64,000 nucleotides of DNA, from NCBI GenBank assembly GCA_011523945.1, contig WTFU01000063.1:55720-119719 (forward strand), given 5' to 3'. The position numbers and the translations under genes were made by a program. This document shows positions 38,990 to 49,057 of this stretch, piece after piece. Numbering within the stretch: the first letter of the stretch is position 1; the number at the start of each line of letters is the position of its first letter. The notes beneath the pieces were generated by a model. The model saw only the letters and a list, made by a program, of their open reading frames with translations, did no database searches and was not told the origin of the DNA. This DNA is from Mariniblastus sp. (GTDB taxonomy: Bacteria; Planctomycetota; Planctomycetia; Pirellulales; Pirellulaceae).

Positions 38990-40213
38990 ATGAAACGCGG
39001 AAAGTCAGGCTGGATGTTTGTCTTAGGCCTAATTGGTTCGGGAGCTTTCGGGCTCGCCGGTGTTCACGGACAGACAATTAACAATGTAGGAACACCTGCA
39101 ACGGTAGTTTCTTTTCAAGACGATGCAGCAACCCCCGCACCTGTTGCGGAGCCGGCTGCCTGTTGTGATTCCGGGCTTGGTGAGCCTTGGACGCTATTCG
39201 GAAATGGATGTTCAGATGGTGGCTTGAATATCGGTGGTTGGTTCTCCATGGGTATTCACACCAAATCGAATGGACTGTTTAATTCAGATCCAGATTCTTT
39301 CGATTTAGGCCAGGGCTGGTTGTTTGTCGAAAAAGAAGCGAATTCAAAGTGCGGTGAACTAGCCTTTGGGTTCCGTTTTGACGGCATGTACGGTGTCGAT
39401 GGTCCTGATACTCAGGCATTTGGAAATAATCCTGGTGTTTGGGATCTTGATCCTGCTTTTACACGTGGCGGTAAATACGGCTGGGCTTTGCCACAGCTTT
39501 ACGGTGAAGTTGCCATGGGTGACTTGAGTGTCAAGATCGGACATTTCTACACGCTGGTTGGTTATGAAGTTGTTCCTGCTCCGCAGAACTTTTTCTACTC
39601 ACATTCAATCATGATGTACAACACTGAGCCCTTTACTCACACCGGTGCCATTGCAACGTATGAGATGAATGACTGCACCACATTGTACGGTGGATGGACA
39701 GCTGGATGGGATACCGGATTCGATCAGTTTGGTGACGGTAGCACATTCCTGGGTGGTTTCAGCCGCAACATCAATGAAGACGCTTCGTTTACCTACATCA
39801 CTACATTCGGTGATCTTGGTGCTCGTGGCGACGATGCTTACTCACACAGCATGGTTCTCGACTTGCAACTAACTAATTGCTTGCAGACTGTGTTCCAAAG
39901 CGACGTGCTACGAGTGAACAGCACCGGCGAAGACAATTTTGCACTTAGCAATTACTTGTTCTATACAATCTCAGATCGTTTGACCTTCGGCAGACGTATT
40001 GAGTGGTGGAAAGGTGACAATGTCACTGGATACGCTCCTCATGGCGGAACGCTTCCTTCAAGTGGATCGCACTCGCAATACGAAGCTACCTACGGTTTCA
40101 ACTACAAAGCGACTTCGAACCTAACAGTTCGTCCAGAGTACCGATACGATTGGTCTCCTGGACTCGATTACAAAGCAAACATCTTTGGAATCGATTTCGT
40201 TATGACTTTCTAA
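38990..40213 (+). CDS. Outer-membrane beta-barrel porin-like protein (BBP2-type)
   Basis: ATG 38990 (MKRGKSGWMFVLGLIGSGAFGLAGVHGQ); alternating beta pattern, VKIGHFYTLVGYEVVPAPQNFFYSHSIMMYNTEPFTHTGAIATYE, C-terminal ...GIDFVMTF (terminal F). Confidence 0.82.
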   Translation: MKRGKSGWMFVLGLIGSGAFGLAGVHGQTINNVGTPATVVSFQDDAATPAPVAEPAACCDSGLGEPWTLFGNGCSDGGLNIGGWFSMGIHTKSNGLFNSDPDSFDLGQGWLFVEKEANSKCGELAFGFRFDGMYGVDGPDTQAFGNNPGVWDLDPAFTRGGKYGWALPQLYGEVAMGDLSVKIGHFYTLVGYEVVPAPQNFFYSHSIMMYNTEPFTHTGAIATYEMNDCTTLYGGWTAGWDTGFDQFGDGSTFLGGFSRNINEDASFTYITTFGDLGARGDDAYSHSMVLDLQLTNCLQTVFQSDVLRVNSTGEDNFALSNYLFYTISDRLTFGRRIEWWKGDNVTGYAPHGGTLPSSGSHSQYEATYGFNYKATSNLTVRPEYRYDWSPGLDYKANIFGIDFVMTF

Positions 40214-40245
40214 GCTAACGACTGAGCTGAACGCGTAAATTTAAA

Positions 40246-40278
40246 CTCTCCGCAGTATTTCTGCGGGGAGTTTTTTTT
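40246..40278 (+). terminator. Rho-independent terminator after porin gene
   Basis: ctctccgcag-tattt-ctgcggggag followed by T8. Confidence 0.85.
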
Positions 40279-40517
40279 GTGCGCTCTCTGTTTGGTTGAA
40301 ATGAAAACTTGTTTGCCGAAAACTAAACTTAGCTCCGTCTCAGTCAAAGCGTATTGGTGGACATGGTTGTATAGGAATGGTTAATAGCGTTGATGAGGCA
40401 TCTGATTCAAGAGGTACGCTAGATATTGAATTCGTAAAAATAAGGCAATCCAGTTTGACGTTCTCGCCCCAGTTTCGGACAATAGCGGTAGTTTCCGAAT
40501 TCCAGAGCAAGATAAAA

Positions 40518-42458
40518 ATGAATCAAATTAGACTTAGTAAGCGTTTCCGACCAGAAGTGGGCTTAAGCTGGCTCGTGTTGATCCTTTTTGGGCTGTTGAA
40601 CAGTCAGTCCTTGCAGGGGCAGCAAACTCCTGTTTTCGGTGAAAAATTTAAGAACCTGGAGTCGATGTCGACTGGCCAGTGGTGGAAAGTGAAACCGAAC
40701 AAGCGTCGGACGTTGAATCTGAATGTGCCGCGCAGTGAGGTTGTAGGTTTTGCCGTGTACACTCATGACCATGGAGTTTTAAAACTGTCAGCACAGTTCT
40801 TCCCGCTCATGCCGGATGAGGCTAGGTTGGCTCGCTTGGAATTAAGACGACCTTCTGGCGAATGGCAGGAAGTTGCCAAGGAAGAAGTCATTGAACTTGG
40901 TTGGAGTGCTCATTTTAGATTAGAGGATTGGGACAATACAAAAGATGTTGCTTACCGGGTCTGTCATGGTGCTGAGGCGCAGTTCGAGGGTGTTATTCGA
41001 AAAGACCCTATCGATAAGGATGTGATTGTCGTTGGTAATTTGTCGTGTAACAGTTCGCGGACTCCTGGCCCGCGCCCCAAAATGATCGACAATTTGAAAA
41101 AGATCGATCCCGACCTTTTATTCTTTGCAGGAGACCAGTCTTACCATCACACCGAACACACTTACGGTTGGTTAGAATTTGGAATGCAGTTTCGGGATAT
41201 TTTAAAAGATCGACCTGTTGTTACGATTCCTGACGATCACGATGTCGGACAAGCAAATATTTGGGGCGAAAACGGGAAACAAGCAAGTAACCCACAGGGG
41301 CCGAGCGGAGGCTATTTTTACCCTGCGAAGTACGTCAACATGGTACAGCGGTGCCAAACATGGCATCTTCCGGACGCCTACGATGCAACTCCCATTGAGC
41401 GTGGAATAAGCGTCTACTATACCGATTTGAGCATTGGTGGAATCAATTTTGCAATTGTGGAGGATCGAAAATTCAAAAGTGGTCCCGAAGGGAAAATTCC
41501 GAAGATGGGACCTCGGCCTGACCACATCAATGATCCCAAATATGATCGTGCTGCGGTTGATCTTCCAGAGTTAAAACTCATGGGTGATCGTCAATTAGAA
41601 TTTCTCAATGCATGGAGTCAGGATTGGACCGGTGCGGACATGAAATGTGTTCTCTCCCAAACAGCGTTTTGCGGGGCGGTTCATTTGCATGGTCAGGAAA
41701 GCAATCGGTTGCTCGCGGATCTCGATAGTAATGCATGGCCCCAAAAAGGTCGAAATAAAGCACTTGTTGAAATTCGAAGGGCGTGGGCGCCTCACTTATG
41801 CGGTGATCAACATCTTGCGGTTTTTGTAAAACACGGAATTGAAAATTTTGGAGATGGCCCCTACGCATTTACCAGTCCGGCGATCGTCAATACGATTTAT
41901 GGTCGTTGGTGGTGGCCGGAAAATGAAAAGCCGGGCCCCAATGCGGTAGCCGATAGTCCGCTCCCATGGACTGGAGACTACCTAGATGGCTTGGGGAACA
42001 AGATCACAATGCTGGCCTATGCCAATCCGCCGAACCGACAAGATGAAAAACAACGGGGAGATGGATTTGGTGTGGTGCGGTTCGATAAAAAGAACCGGAA
42101 AATTACTGTAGAGTGTTGGCCACGGTTTGCGGACGTTGATGAGGGAGACCAAGCTCAATTTGCGGGATGGCCGATTACATTTGATTACCGTAACAATGAT
42201 GGTCGCAAGCCAAGTGGCTTTTTACCGGAGATGGTGGTCAAGGGTGTGGAGCGACCGGTGGTTCAAGTCATTGAAGATGCGACCGGTGAAATACTCTACA
42301 CCGTCCGAATGGATTCTAATCGCTTTCGACCTCCCGTTTATTCGAACGGTAATTTCACGGTAAAAATGGGCCGTGAAAAACCAGACCTTTCTGAAATTAG
42401 CGGTCTCAAGCCGGTGCAAGCGGGTAGCAATGCGACGCTTCAAGTTGATTTAAATTAG
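40518..42458 (+). CDS. Secreted PhoD-like metallophosphoesterase
   Basis: DLLFFAGDQSYHH, VVTIPDDHDVGQANIWGE, LCGDQHLAVFVKHG; signal-like N-terminus from ATG 40518. Confidence 0.8.
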   Translation: MNQIRLSKRFRPEVGLSWLVLILFGLLNSQSLQGQQTPVFGEKFKNLESMSTGQWWKVKPNKRRTLNLNVPRSEVVGFAVYTHDHGVLKLSAQFFPLMPDEARLARLELRRPSGEWQEVAKEEVIELGWSAHFRLEDWDNTKDVAYRVCHGAEAQFEGVIRKDPIDKDVIVVGNLSCNSSRTPGPRPKMIDNLKKIDPDLLFFAGDQSYHHTEHTYGWLEFGMQFRDILKDRPVVTIPDDHDVGQANIWGENGKQASNPQGPSGGYFYPAKYVNMVQRCQTWHLPDAYDATPIERGISVYYTDLSIGGINFAIVEDRKFKSGPEGKIPKMGPRPDHINDPKYDRAAVDLPELKLMGDRQLEFLNAWSQDWTGADMKCVLSQTAFCGAVHLHGQESNRLLADLDSNAWPQKGRNKALVEIRRAWAPHLCGDQHLAVFVKHGIENFGDGPYAFTSPAIVNTIYGRWWWPENEKPGPNAVADSPLPWTGDYLDGLGNKITMLAYANPPNRQDEKQRGDGFGVVRFDKKNRKITVECWPRFADVDEGDQAQFAGWPITFDYRNNDGRKPSGFLPEMVVKGVERPVVQVIEDATGEILYTVRMDSNRFRPPVYSNGNFTVKMGREKPDLSEISGLKPVQAGSNATLQVDLN

Positions 42459-42495
42459 CCCGCAAAGAGCTTATTGCCAATCCGGGTCTAAATCG

Positions 42496-42523
42496 TATCT
42501 CGATAACTTACGTTATCGAGATA
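42496..42523. repeat. Perfect 12-bp inverted repeat TATCTCGATAAC-TTAC-GTTATCGAGATA
   Basis: Read directly; half-site ACGTTATCGAG recurs at 42627-42637. Confidence 0.85.
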
Positions 42524-42732
42524 TCGTTCGTTTTTGGGACGGTTTGGACGTCAAGATTTTTTGATTTTTAGAAGAATTCGCTAATGTCCCAAACGATCAA
42601 GTTTGCCAGTCACATAACCGAATAAAACGTTATCGAGCTGCTCTATGAAATGACATCTAAGAAGATGCATCGCTGTGGTTGGGAGTAGGATATCGAAAAT
42701 CTCTTTTATTATTTGTGATTAGGTTATCAAGC

Positions 42733-43917
42733 ATGGGTTTTCTTTCAGGCAGTGTTACTTTCGAGCGTTTTCGAATTGAAAAAGATCCTAGTGGGAGTTT
42801 TGGTGACGAGCACTTAGAAATTCTAAAACAGCATCGCATTGGAAAATCAAACGCCCGCCTTCACGAACAACCCAGTATAGGATTCACCGGCGGTTCACAT
42901 CTTCTCGATACAGAATTCGATCGCGAGAAAAATATCCTCGGCGAAGCGATGCACTTTGGAGTGCGGATTGACTCTTGCAGCATTCCCGGGCCAATCAAAC
43001 GTGCATGGATGCAGATCGAATTAGCGGGCATCATGGGCGACCAACTTGGCAGTCGACCAACGAAAGCGCAGCGGGAAGAGGCGAAGGAGGCTGTCGATGC
43101 GCGATGTGAACTGGAGGCGCAAAAAGGCAATTACAAGCGAATGGCAGAAACATCGGTTCTCTGGGATGCCGATACAGAGACAGTTTTTCTTGGGAGCGCT
43201 AGTGAAAAAACCAACGACTCCTGTATCGAGTTGCTAGAGCGAGCTTTTGGATTGGAGTTTAGTCGCGTATCCTCCGGCAAGCTCGCGGTTGAATATGCAC
43301 ATGAAGTGGGTGCCAATGCCGAACTCTTCGGGATCGAGCCAACTGCTTTTCTTCCGGGTGAATCGGCTCAGGTGACCTGGTGGAATGGAATGACTGATAA
43401 CTACGACTATCTGGGAAATGAATTTTTACTCTGGTTGTGGTGGAAGTGGGATACCGGGTCGGACACCCTTATGCTTGCTGATGATTCCGAGGTTGCTGGA
43501 ATGTTCGCCAGATCGTTAAGCCTCGATTGTCCCCAGGGGGAACATGGAAAGGAGTCGATTTCATCCGAGAGCCCGGTGGCTTTACCGGAAGCAGGGATGG
43601 CGATTCGGATGGGAAAGCTGCCGCGAAAGGCCGGACTCACCTTGATACGCAACGGTGAGCAGTATGATTTCAATTTGCAGGCGGAAACTTGCATTCTGGG
43701 AAGTGCAAAAATCAGCCATCCCGGTGATAGTGGGACCGAAATGAAAGACACGGAGGATCGCATTGAGAGCCTTCGCACGATGGCAGAAACATTTGACCTA
43801 TTGTTCGAATTATTCTGTGCCAAACGAATTGGGAAAGCGTGGGCGTCGGAGTCCAAGAAGTTGAGCCAGTGGTTGCAATCCGAAGCAACGATAAGAAAAC
43901 GCAAAACGGCTGCCTAA
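42733..43917 (+). CDS. RdgC-like (recombination-associated) protein, tentative
   Basis: MGFLSGSVTFERFRIEKDPSGSFGDEHLEIL N-terminus; GNEFLLWLWWKWDTGSDT and TLIRNGEQYDFNL segments resemble RdgC-family proteins; cytosolic (no signal). Confidence 0.55.
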   Translation: MGFLSGSVTFERFRIEKDPSGSFGDEHLEILKQHRIGKSNARLHEQPSIGFTGGSHLLDTEFDREKNILGEAMHFGVRIDSCSIPGPIKRAWMQIELAGIMGDQLGSRPTKAQREEAKEAVDARCELEAQKGNYKRMAETSVLWDADTETVFLGSASEKTNDSCIELLERAFGLEFSRVSSGKLAVEYAHEVGANAELFGIEPTAFLPGESAQVTWWNGMTDNYDYLGNEFLLWLWWKWDTGSDTLMLADDSEVAGMFARSLSLDCPQGEHGKESISSESPVALPEAGMAIRMGKLPRKAGLTLIRNGEQYDFNLQAETCILGSAKISHPGDSGTEMKDTEDRIESLRTMAETFDLLFELFCAKRIGKAWASESKKLSQWLQSEATIRKRKTAA

Positions 43918-44061
43918 GTTTTCTCGCGAACAAACCGTAGAACTTGTGTACCGTTTTTTTGAGCGTGAGAATGGTTTAAACTGCCCATCAATTAACTGAA
44001 GTGATCGATTGTTTGGAATTAACACACGTCGGTCTAACAACTTTCTAAGTTGGAGAAATTG

Positions 44062-45192
44062 ATGGGCGGAAAAATAGTTTTCTGGTTTGTATTCTTACCG
44101 GTTGCGTGGCTCGGTTTTGTTTCTCTCAATTGTGTTTCCGTCACTGCACAAACAGCGGACGAGTCCGGCTCAACCAAGCCGGACGGCCGGTTTCTTCGCT
44201 GGGATAAAAATAAAGATATGCGCCTGACGCGAGATGAATTACCGTCGGCGATTCGTGGTAATTTTGATCGGGTAGATACAGATCAAAGCGGATGGATTTC
44301 ACTGGATGAGCACTTCAGTTTTTTAAATCGAACGGCCGAACCATCCTCTGATTCGCTTGAGAATATTAAGACTCTTAAAAACCTTACCTATGTGAAGCAA
44401 GGACACGAGCGTCACCAACTAGATCTTTACCTGCCGCAGGTCCGACCATCCGCTGCTGAATTACCATTAATTATTTGGGTTCATGGAGGTGGTTGGAAAA
44501 ATGGTTCAAAAGATCGGTTTGCGCATTTGAATCCACTGCTTCAGCGAGGATTTGCGGTCGCGAGTATTAATTATCGGCTAAGTCAACATGCGACATTCCC
44601 CGCGCAGATTCACGACTGTAAAGCGGCAATTCGATACCTCCGTAAGAATGCTCAGCGATTCGGTTTGGATCCCAAAAAATTCGGCGTGTGGGGTTCTTCT
44701 GCAGGTGGCCATCTGGTCGCACTTTTAGGAACCAGCGGAGAAGTATCCGAACTGGAAGGAAATCTTGGTACGGTTGATGTGTCTAGTCGTGTGCAAGCAG
44801 TTTGTGACTGGTTTGGCCCGACAGATTTATTAAAGATGAATCAGCAGGCGGGAGCGACGGGAAAAATCGATCACGATGCACCGGGTTCTCCAGAGTCTTT
44901 GTTGGTTGGTGCTCCAATTCAGGAGGTGCCGGAAAAAACGAACAAAATTAATCCGATTGCATACGTGACAGCAGATGATCCACCATTCTTGATTATGCAT
45001 GGTGATCAGGATCGCCTGGTACCGTTTCAGCAAAGTCAAATGTTGGATGACGCTCTCAAAGCGGCCGGTGTTTCGACTACCCTGATTCTAGTACCAGGTG
45101 CCGGGCACGGTTTAAAAAATCAACGAGATCGTCAACGAGCTATCGACTTTTTTGCAAATCAATTTTTGGATTCGGGAAAGACGAAGAAATAG
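44062..45192 (+). CDS. Secreted EF-hand + alpha/beta hydrolase (esterase) fusion
   Basis: DKNKDMRLTRDEL and DTDQSGWISLDEH EF-hand loops; VHGGGWKNGSKD, GVWGSSAGGHLVAL, MHGDQDRLVPFQQS. Confidence 0.9.
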   Translation: MGGKIVFWFVFLPVAWLGFVSLNCVSVTAQTADESGSTKPDGRFLRWDKNKDMRLTRDELPSAIRGNFDRVDTDQSGWISLDEHFSFLNRTAEPSSDSLENIKTLKNLTYVKQGHERHQLDLYLPQVRPSAAELPLIIWVHGGGWKNGSKDRFAHLNPLLQRGFAVASINYRLSQHATFPAQIHDCKAAIRYLRKNAQRFGLDPKKFGVWGSSAGGHLVALLGTSGEVSELEGNLGTVDVSSRVQAVCDWFGPTDLLKMNQQAGATGKIDHDAPGSPESLLVGAPIQEVPEKTNKINPIAYVTADDPPFLIMHGDQDRLVPFQQSQMLDDALKAAGVSTTLILVPGAGHGLKNQRDRQRAIDFFANQFLDSGKTKK

Positions 45193-45235
45193 AATTTCAC
45201 GGTTGGCTTAAATGAGGTTAACCGGCGGTGGCTCG

Positions 45236-46456
45236 TTAGCGGTTAATCTGGTTTTCGTACCAGACGACATTGTTATTTTGGTGTCCGGCACTGAGAAGGT
45301 CGAGGTCTCCATCGCCATCCATGTCGATCGCGCGAAGGTCATAGCTTCCTTGATCGCGGTCGATGACAGAGGGTTTGAAATTTCCCGATCCATCGTTTTG
45401 ATACCACATTGCGATCCCGTCAGTCGTCCGTCCGCAAACGGCAATGTCGATATCCTGATCCCCGTCGAGATCAGAAGTGACAAGTGTGTGCGGTCCCTCG
45501 ATTTTAGAGTCGATTTCAATTGGCCTGAAATCGGGCCCCTTGAACCAAAAGACTCCCATGCCGTGACCGCGGGTTGCTACGATATCGATAGTGTTATCAC
45601 TGTCAATATGAACGGGGTTGATATTTGATGCTCCAGCCTGATTTTCAGCGAGCAGGTGTTTTTTCCAGGGACCGCGAGGATCCATCGGTTGCTCCCACCA
45701 GGCAAACCACTCTCCTTCAGTAAAGGGTTGGCCTTTTGCGCCGCAGGTGATGTCCCCTCGTCCGTCCCCGTTCAGGTCACCAAAACCCATGTAGTGTGAC
45801 CCACCCGGTGCATCCTGATTAGCAAAAATATGGCGGTTCCAGTGTTTCGCCTCACGCGGGTTGGCAGGGATCTCAAGCCAGGCAATGGAGCGGGGTACAT
45901 TGGTCTTTTTCTCATCGTGGAATGAGTTGGCAATTAAATCCATTGCACCGTTTCCGTCCACATCAGCCGCTAATACACAATGCGAACCAAGCATCTCATC
46001 ATCGATGGTTCGATAAACCCAGGGTGTTTTTGAAAGCGGTTCACTGGGACATTCGAGCCAGAATAAGGTCTGGTTAGAGCCAATGAAATCGAGATCACCA
46101 TCTTGGTCGACATCAATTAAGCAACTGTGAATGCAAGCTTTACCGGGCTTGTTTCGGGAATTGGCAGGATCGAATGAGTGAATTTTGACGGGCTGCCAGT
46201 CGGTGCCGCGATGGAGAAAAACACCACCCTGATAGGATGCAATTATGTCCAGCTTTCCGTCTCGATCAAAATCGTTAGCGACTGCGGAGTTGATGGCTGT
46301 TTTTTGACGATCAACAATTATGTGCTTGATCCAATTTTGATGTTTATGTTTGCCTGGAGCCTGACAATATCCAAAGTTCTCAGTCGATGCCAGCAGAATC
46401 AGGGAGATGATTACGAGTAGACGAAGGTTTGCACCGGATTGAATATTTGAGTTCAT
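45236..46456 (-). CDS. Secreted FG-GAP/VCBS-repeat beta-propeller protein
   Basis: DFDRDGKLDIIAS, DVDQDGDLDFIGSN, DVDGNGAMDLIANS, DLNGDGRGDITCG, DLDGDQDIDIAVCG, DMDGDGDLDLLSAG. Confidence 0.92.
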   Translation of the reverse strand: MNSNIQSGANLRLLVIISLILLASTENFGYCQAPGKHKHQNWIKHIIVDRQKTAINSAVANDFDRDGKLDIIASYQGGVFLHRGTDWQPVKIHSFDPANSRNKPGKACIHSCLIDVDQDGDLDFIGSNQTLFWLECPSEPLSKTPWVYRTIDDEMLGSHCVLAADVDGNGAMDLIANSFHDEKKTNVPRSIAWLEIPANPREAKHWNRHIFANQDAPGGSHYMGFGDLNGDGRGDITCGAKGQPFTEGEWFAWWEQPMDPRGPWKKHLLAENQAGASNINPVHIDSDNTIDIVATRGHGMGVFWFKGPDFRPIEIDSKIEGPHTLVTSDLDGDQDIDIAVCGRTTDGIAMWYQNDGSGNFKPSVIDRDQGSYDLRAIDMDGDGDLDLLSAGHQNNNVVWYENQINR

Positions 46457-46522
46457 GAATAATTCCGCTGTACCCAATGAATTACTTGCGCTGAATGATA
46501 GACTTTGAATTGCCGGATCGAT

Positions 46523-49057
46523 TTATCGAGAACGGAAAATTTGGCTGCATGCGACAGCTTTAACCAGATCTCGAAACCCATTTTCTGAGCTTTCGATCGA
46601 TTCAGCAATTTGCTCAATTTCCTGATGATCTTGGAAGGAGACCGTGCGGCCTGTTCCAAAAACGAGTAATTTTTCTACAAGCGTTTTCGTAAACTGTTTT
46701 TTTCTCGACATGAGTGACATTTTAAGTTCGAACTCATTGGTGAAAGAATCACCGTCGGGGAAATTCCCGGTACCATCAATTGGTTTTCCTTTTCCCCTAA
46801 GTCCTTTGGCAGGGTAATTCGACCGAAAGGTTCCGATTGGATCGTAAAATTCCAGCGCAAATCCAAGGGGGTCAATTTTGGCATGGCAGTCGGCACACGC
46901 GGTAACATGTCGGTGTTTCAGCAATTGCTCGCGGATGGTTGTTGTTCCGCGAGTGTCAGGCTCAATTGGCTCAACATCCGGCGGTGGTGGGGAGGGAGGA
47001 GAGCCTAATAGATTCTCCAAAATCCAAACACCGCGGGTCACAGGTGAAGTTTCCACCCCGTTTGCTGTGACGGTTAAAACACTTGCTTGACCTAGAAGTC
47101 CGCCTCTGTGAAGCGACTCAGGGATTGTTACTTTTTGAAATTCTTCACCAAAATTCCCTTCGAACCCGTAGTGGGTCGCGAGGCTATCATTGACGAAGGT
47201 GTATTGACTGTTAAGCAACTCAAAAATAGATCCGTTTTCGTTAAGTAAATCCTGTAGAAAGTGATAAGTCTCCTGTTTCATTGCCGATTCAAGTCGATGT
47301 CGGTAGTACGTCTTAAACGTCTTGCTGTCGGGGGGCATGGAGCCAAGTTCACTCAATCGAAGCCATCCGTCCGCAAAGTTCTCTATCAACACGGCAGACT
47401 TTGGATCTTGTAGCATTCGTTCCACTTGTTTGCGAATGACACTCGGTTCATTGAGTCGATTCTCACGGGCGAGTCGAAACAATTGATCATCGGGCATCGA
47501 ATTCCAAATAAAATAAGACAACCGAGATGCGAGTTCGAAAGATGAAAGTTCGGTGTCTTTAGTTTCGTCACCTTCGTCGAGGTAAAGAAATCGCGGGGAA
47601 GTGAGAATTGCTGCAAATCCGAGCCTGATTGCTTCATCCGCAGGCTCTCCGTCGGTGATTTTTTGTTTCACAAACTGAATGTAGTGTTCAAATTCTTCAG
47701 GCTTTAATTTTCGCCGGAACGCTCGTTGAGCGAATCGAGAGATCGCGGATTCGAGATTCAGGTCTTCTGGTCGCATCACCTTGCCATAAAGTTTTTGATG
47801 ACTTTCTGGCGGCCAGGATGTGTAATGCGGGCCTTCAATTTCCATTGAAAAAATGCGAACTCTCGGGCCGTCATAAACTTCTGAAAGAAGACGATTTTGA
47901 GCGTTTTGGGCGCGTTCTTTCAATTGCCGCTCTGCTTCGACTCCGCCATTCTTTGCCATGTCTTCGGCGTATTGTTTTGGCCGCATGACTTCCGGATGAT
48001 ACTTCTCTCCGACCTTCCGAATTGTTCCTTTCGAGCTAAAGCCGTTTACCCAGTGAACAAAAGGAGTGCTGCCTTTCGTGAGCCAAACCTTTGCTGAATA
48101 GACTCTGGTTTCCTCGTCAACGAGATCAAAAATTTGAACCAATCGTCGACCTTCGGAAGCGCCTTTAACCAGTAAATCCGGTGTAGGCGCAATCCACATC
48201 CCGAGCTTCATCGGCTGGCGAAAATCGTATTCAAAGTCTTTATTGGTGTAGGGGTGATCGAGTCGATTGATCGCCGCCGCACTCACGCGAATATCATAAT
48301 ATCCGTCGTGAGGAACTCCAGTTTTACTAAACGCATGGGGATAAGTTGCGTGCCGTTCGACCGGTTGTCCGTGTCCGATGTCGAGGTATTTGTTGTCAAC
48401 ATTTAAGATCCACAGCACAGGAGCCCGGTCATATTTATCCTTGTGGGACATTTGCTCGGGCTTGAATTGAATGAGCTTGGAGTCGGGTTTTTCGTAGCCA
48501 AAATAAGACGCTTTTTCCAATACACTTTGGGCCGCTTTCATGTATTTTTTGAGCTGGAAATCCGAAAGAACTTGTGACTCACCAATATTGGCGAATCCAT
48601 CTTTTCTTGAATCACTTGGAAAGTCGGCCGTTGGATCAAAGGCGTTAGTATTGAAATCAAGTAGATCACGAATGGTATTTCGATACTCATTCCGGGTCAG
48701 CCTTCGGAAAACAGTGGTGTTTCCAGCCGGATTTAACCGTTGATTTTTTAGTTCTTTTTCGACTGAAGCCACAAACAATCGCCGCTCAGCATCGGAAGGC
48801 TGAGGTGATTTTGCGGGAGGCATGTCGCCACGATTGATTGCGTTGATCGCTTCCTCCAAAAGCGTTAAGTCTTGCTCATTGAGTGAAGTCAAATCAATGC
48901 CGTCAAACTGTCGATCCCCTTTTTGAACCGAACCCGAATGGCATTTAAAACAGAAGTCCTTAAAAAATGAGCCCGCTTTAAAAGTGGATTCCTGAGCCCA
49001 TAAATCAGCGGACATGATAATTGTCAAAACTGTGGCTAGTAGGTATCGGTGCATCAT
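46523..49057 (-). CDS. DUF1587/DUF1592/DUF1588/DUF1585-type secreted haem-binding planctomycete protein
   Basis: CFKCHSG, VFRRLTRNEYRNTIRDLLDF, RFLYLDEGDETKDTELSSFELASRLSYFIWNSMPDDQL, RGGLLGQASVLTVTANGVETSPVTRGVWILENLLG, CADCHAKIDPLGFALE. Confidence 0.94.
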   Translation of the reverse strand: MMHRYLLATVLTIIMSADLWAQESTFKAGSFFKDFCFKCHSGSVQKGDRQFDGIDLTSLNEQDLTLLEEAINAINRGDMPPAKSPQPSDAERRLFVASVEKELKNQRLNPAGNTTVFRRLTRNEYRNTIRDLLDFNTNAFDPTADFPSDSRKDGFANIGESQVLSDFQLKKYMKAAQSVLEKASYFGYEKPDSKLIQFKPEQMSHKDKYDRAPVLWILNVDNKYLDIGHGQPVERHATYPHAFSKTGVPHDGYYDIRVSAAAINRLDHPYTNKDFEYDFRQPMKLGMWIAPTPDLLVKGASEGRRLVQIFDLVDEETRVYSAKVWLTKGSTPFVHWVNGFSSKGTIRKVGEKYHPEVMRPKQYAEDMAKNGGVEAERQLKERAQNAQNRLLSEVYDGPRVRIFSMEIEGPHYTSWPPESHQKLYGKVMRPEDLNLESAISRFAQRAFRRKLKPEEFEHYIQFVKQKITDGEPADEAIRLGFAAILTSPRFLYLDEGDETKDTELSSFELASRLSYFIWNSMPDDQLFRLARENRLNEPSVIRKQVERMLQDPKSAVLIENFADGWLRLSELGSMPPDSKTFKTYYRHRLESAMKQETYHFLQDLLNENGSIFELLNSQYTFVNDSLATHYGFEGNFGEEFQKVTIPESLHRGGLLGQASVLTVTANGVETSPVTRGVWILENLLGSPPSPPPPDVEPIEPDTRGTTTIREQLLKHRHVTACADCHAKIDPLGFALEFYDPIGTFRSNYPAKGLRGKGKPIDGTGNFPDGDSFTNEFELKMSLMSRKKQFTKTLVEKLLVFGTGRTVSFQDHQEIEQIAESIESSENGFRDLVKAVACSQIFRSR

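Noticed and set aside
43407-43904. Minus-strand 165 aa ORF inside the rdgC-like gene
   Set aside because: Antisense shadow; forward ORF is longer and has better start context.
45212-45628. Plus-strand 138 aa ORF opposite the FG-GAP gene
   Set aside because: Antisense to FG-GAP repeats; periodic Asp codons produce long shadow frames (VxID-type).
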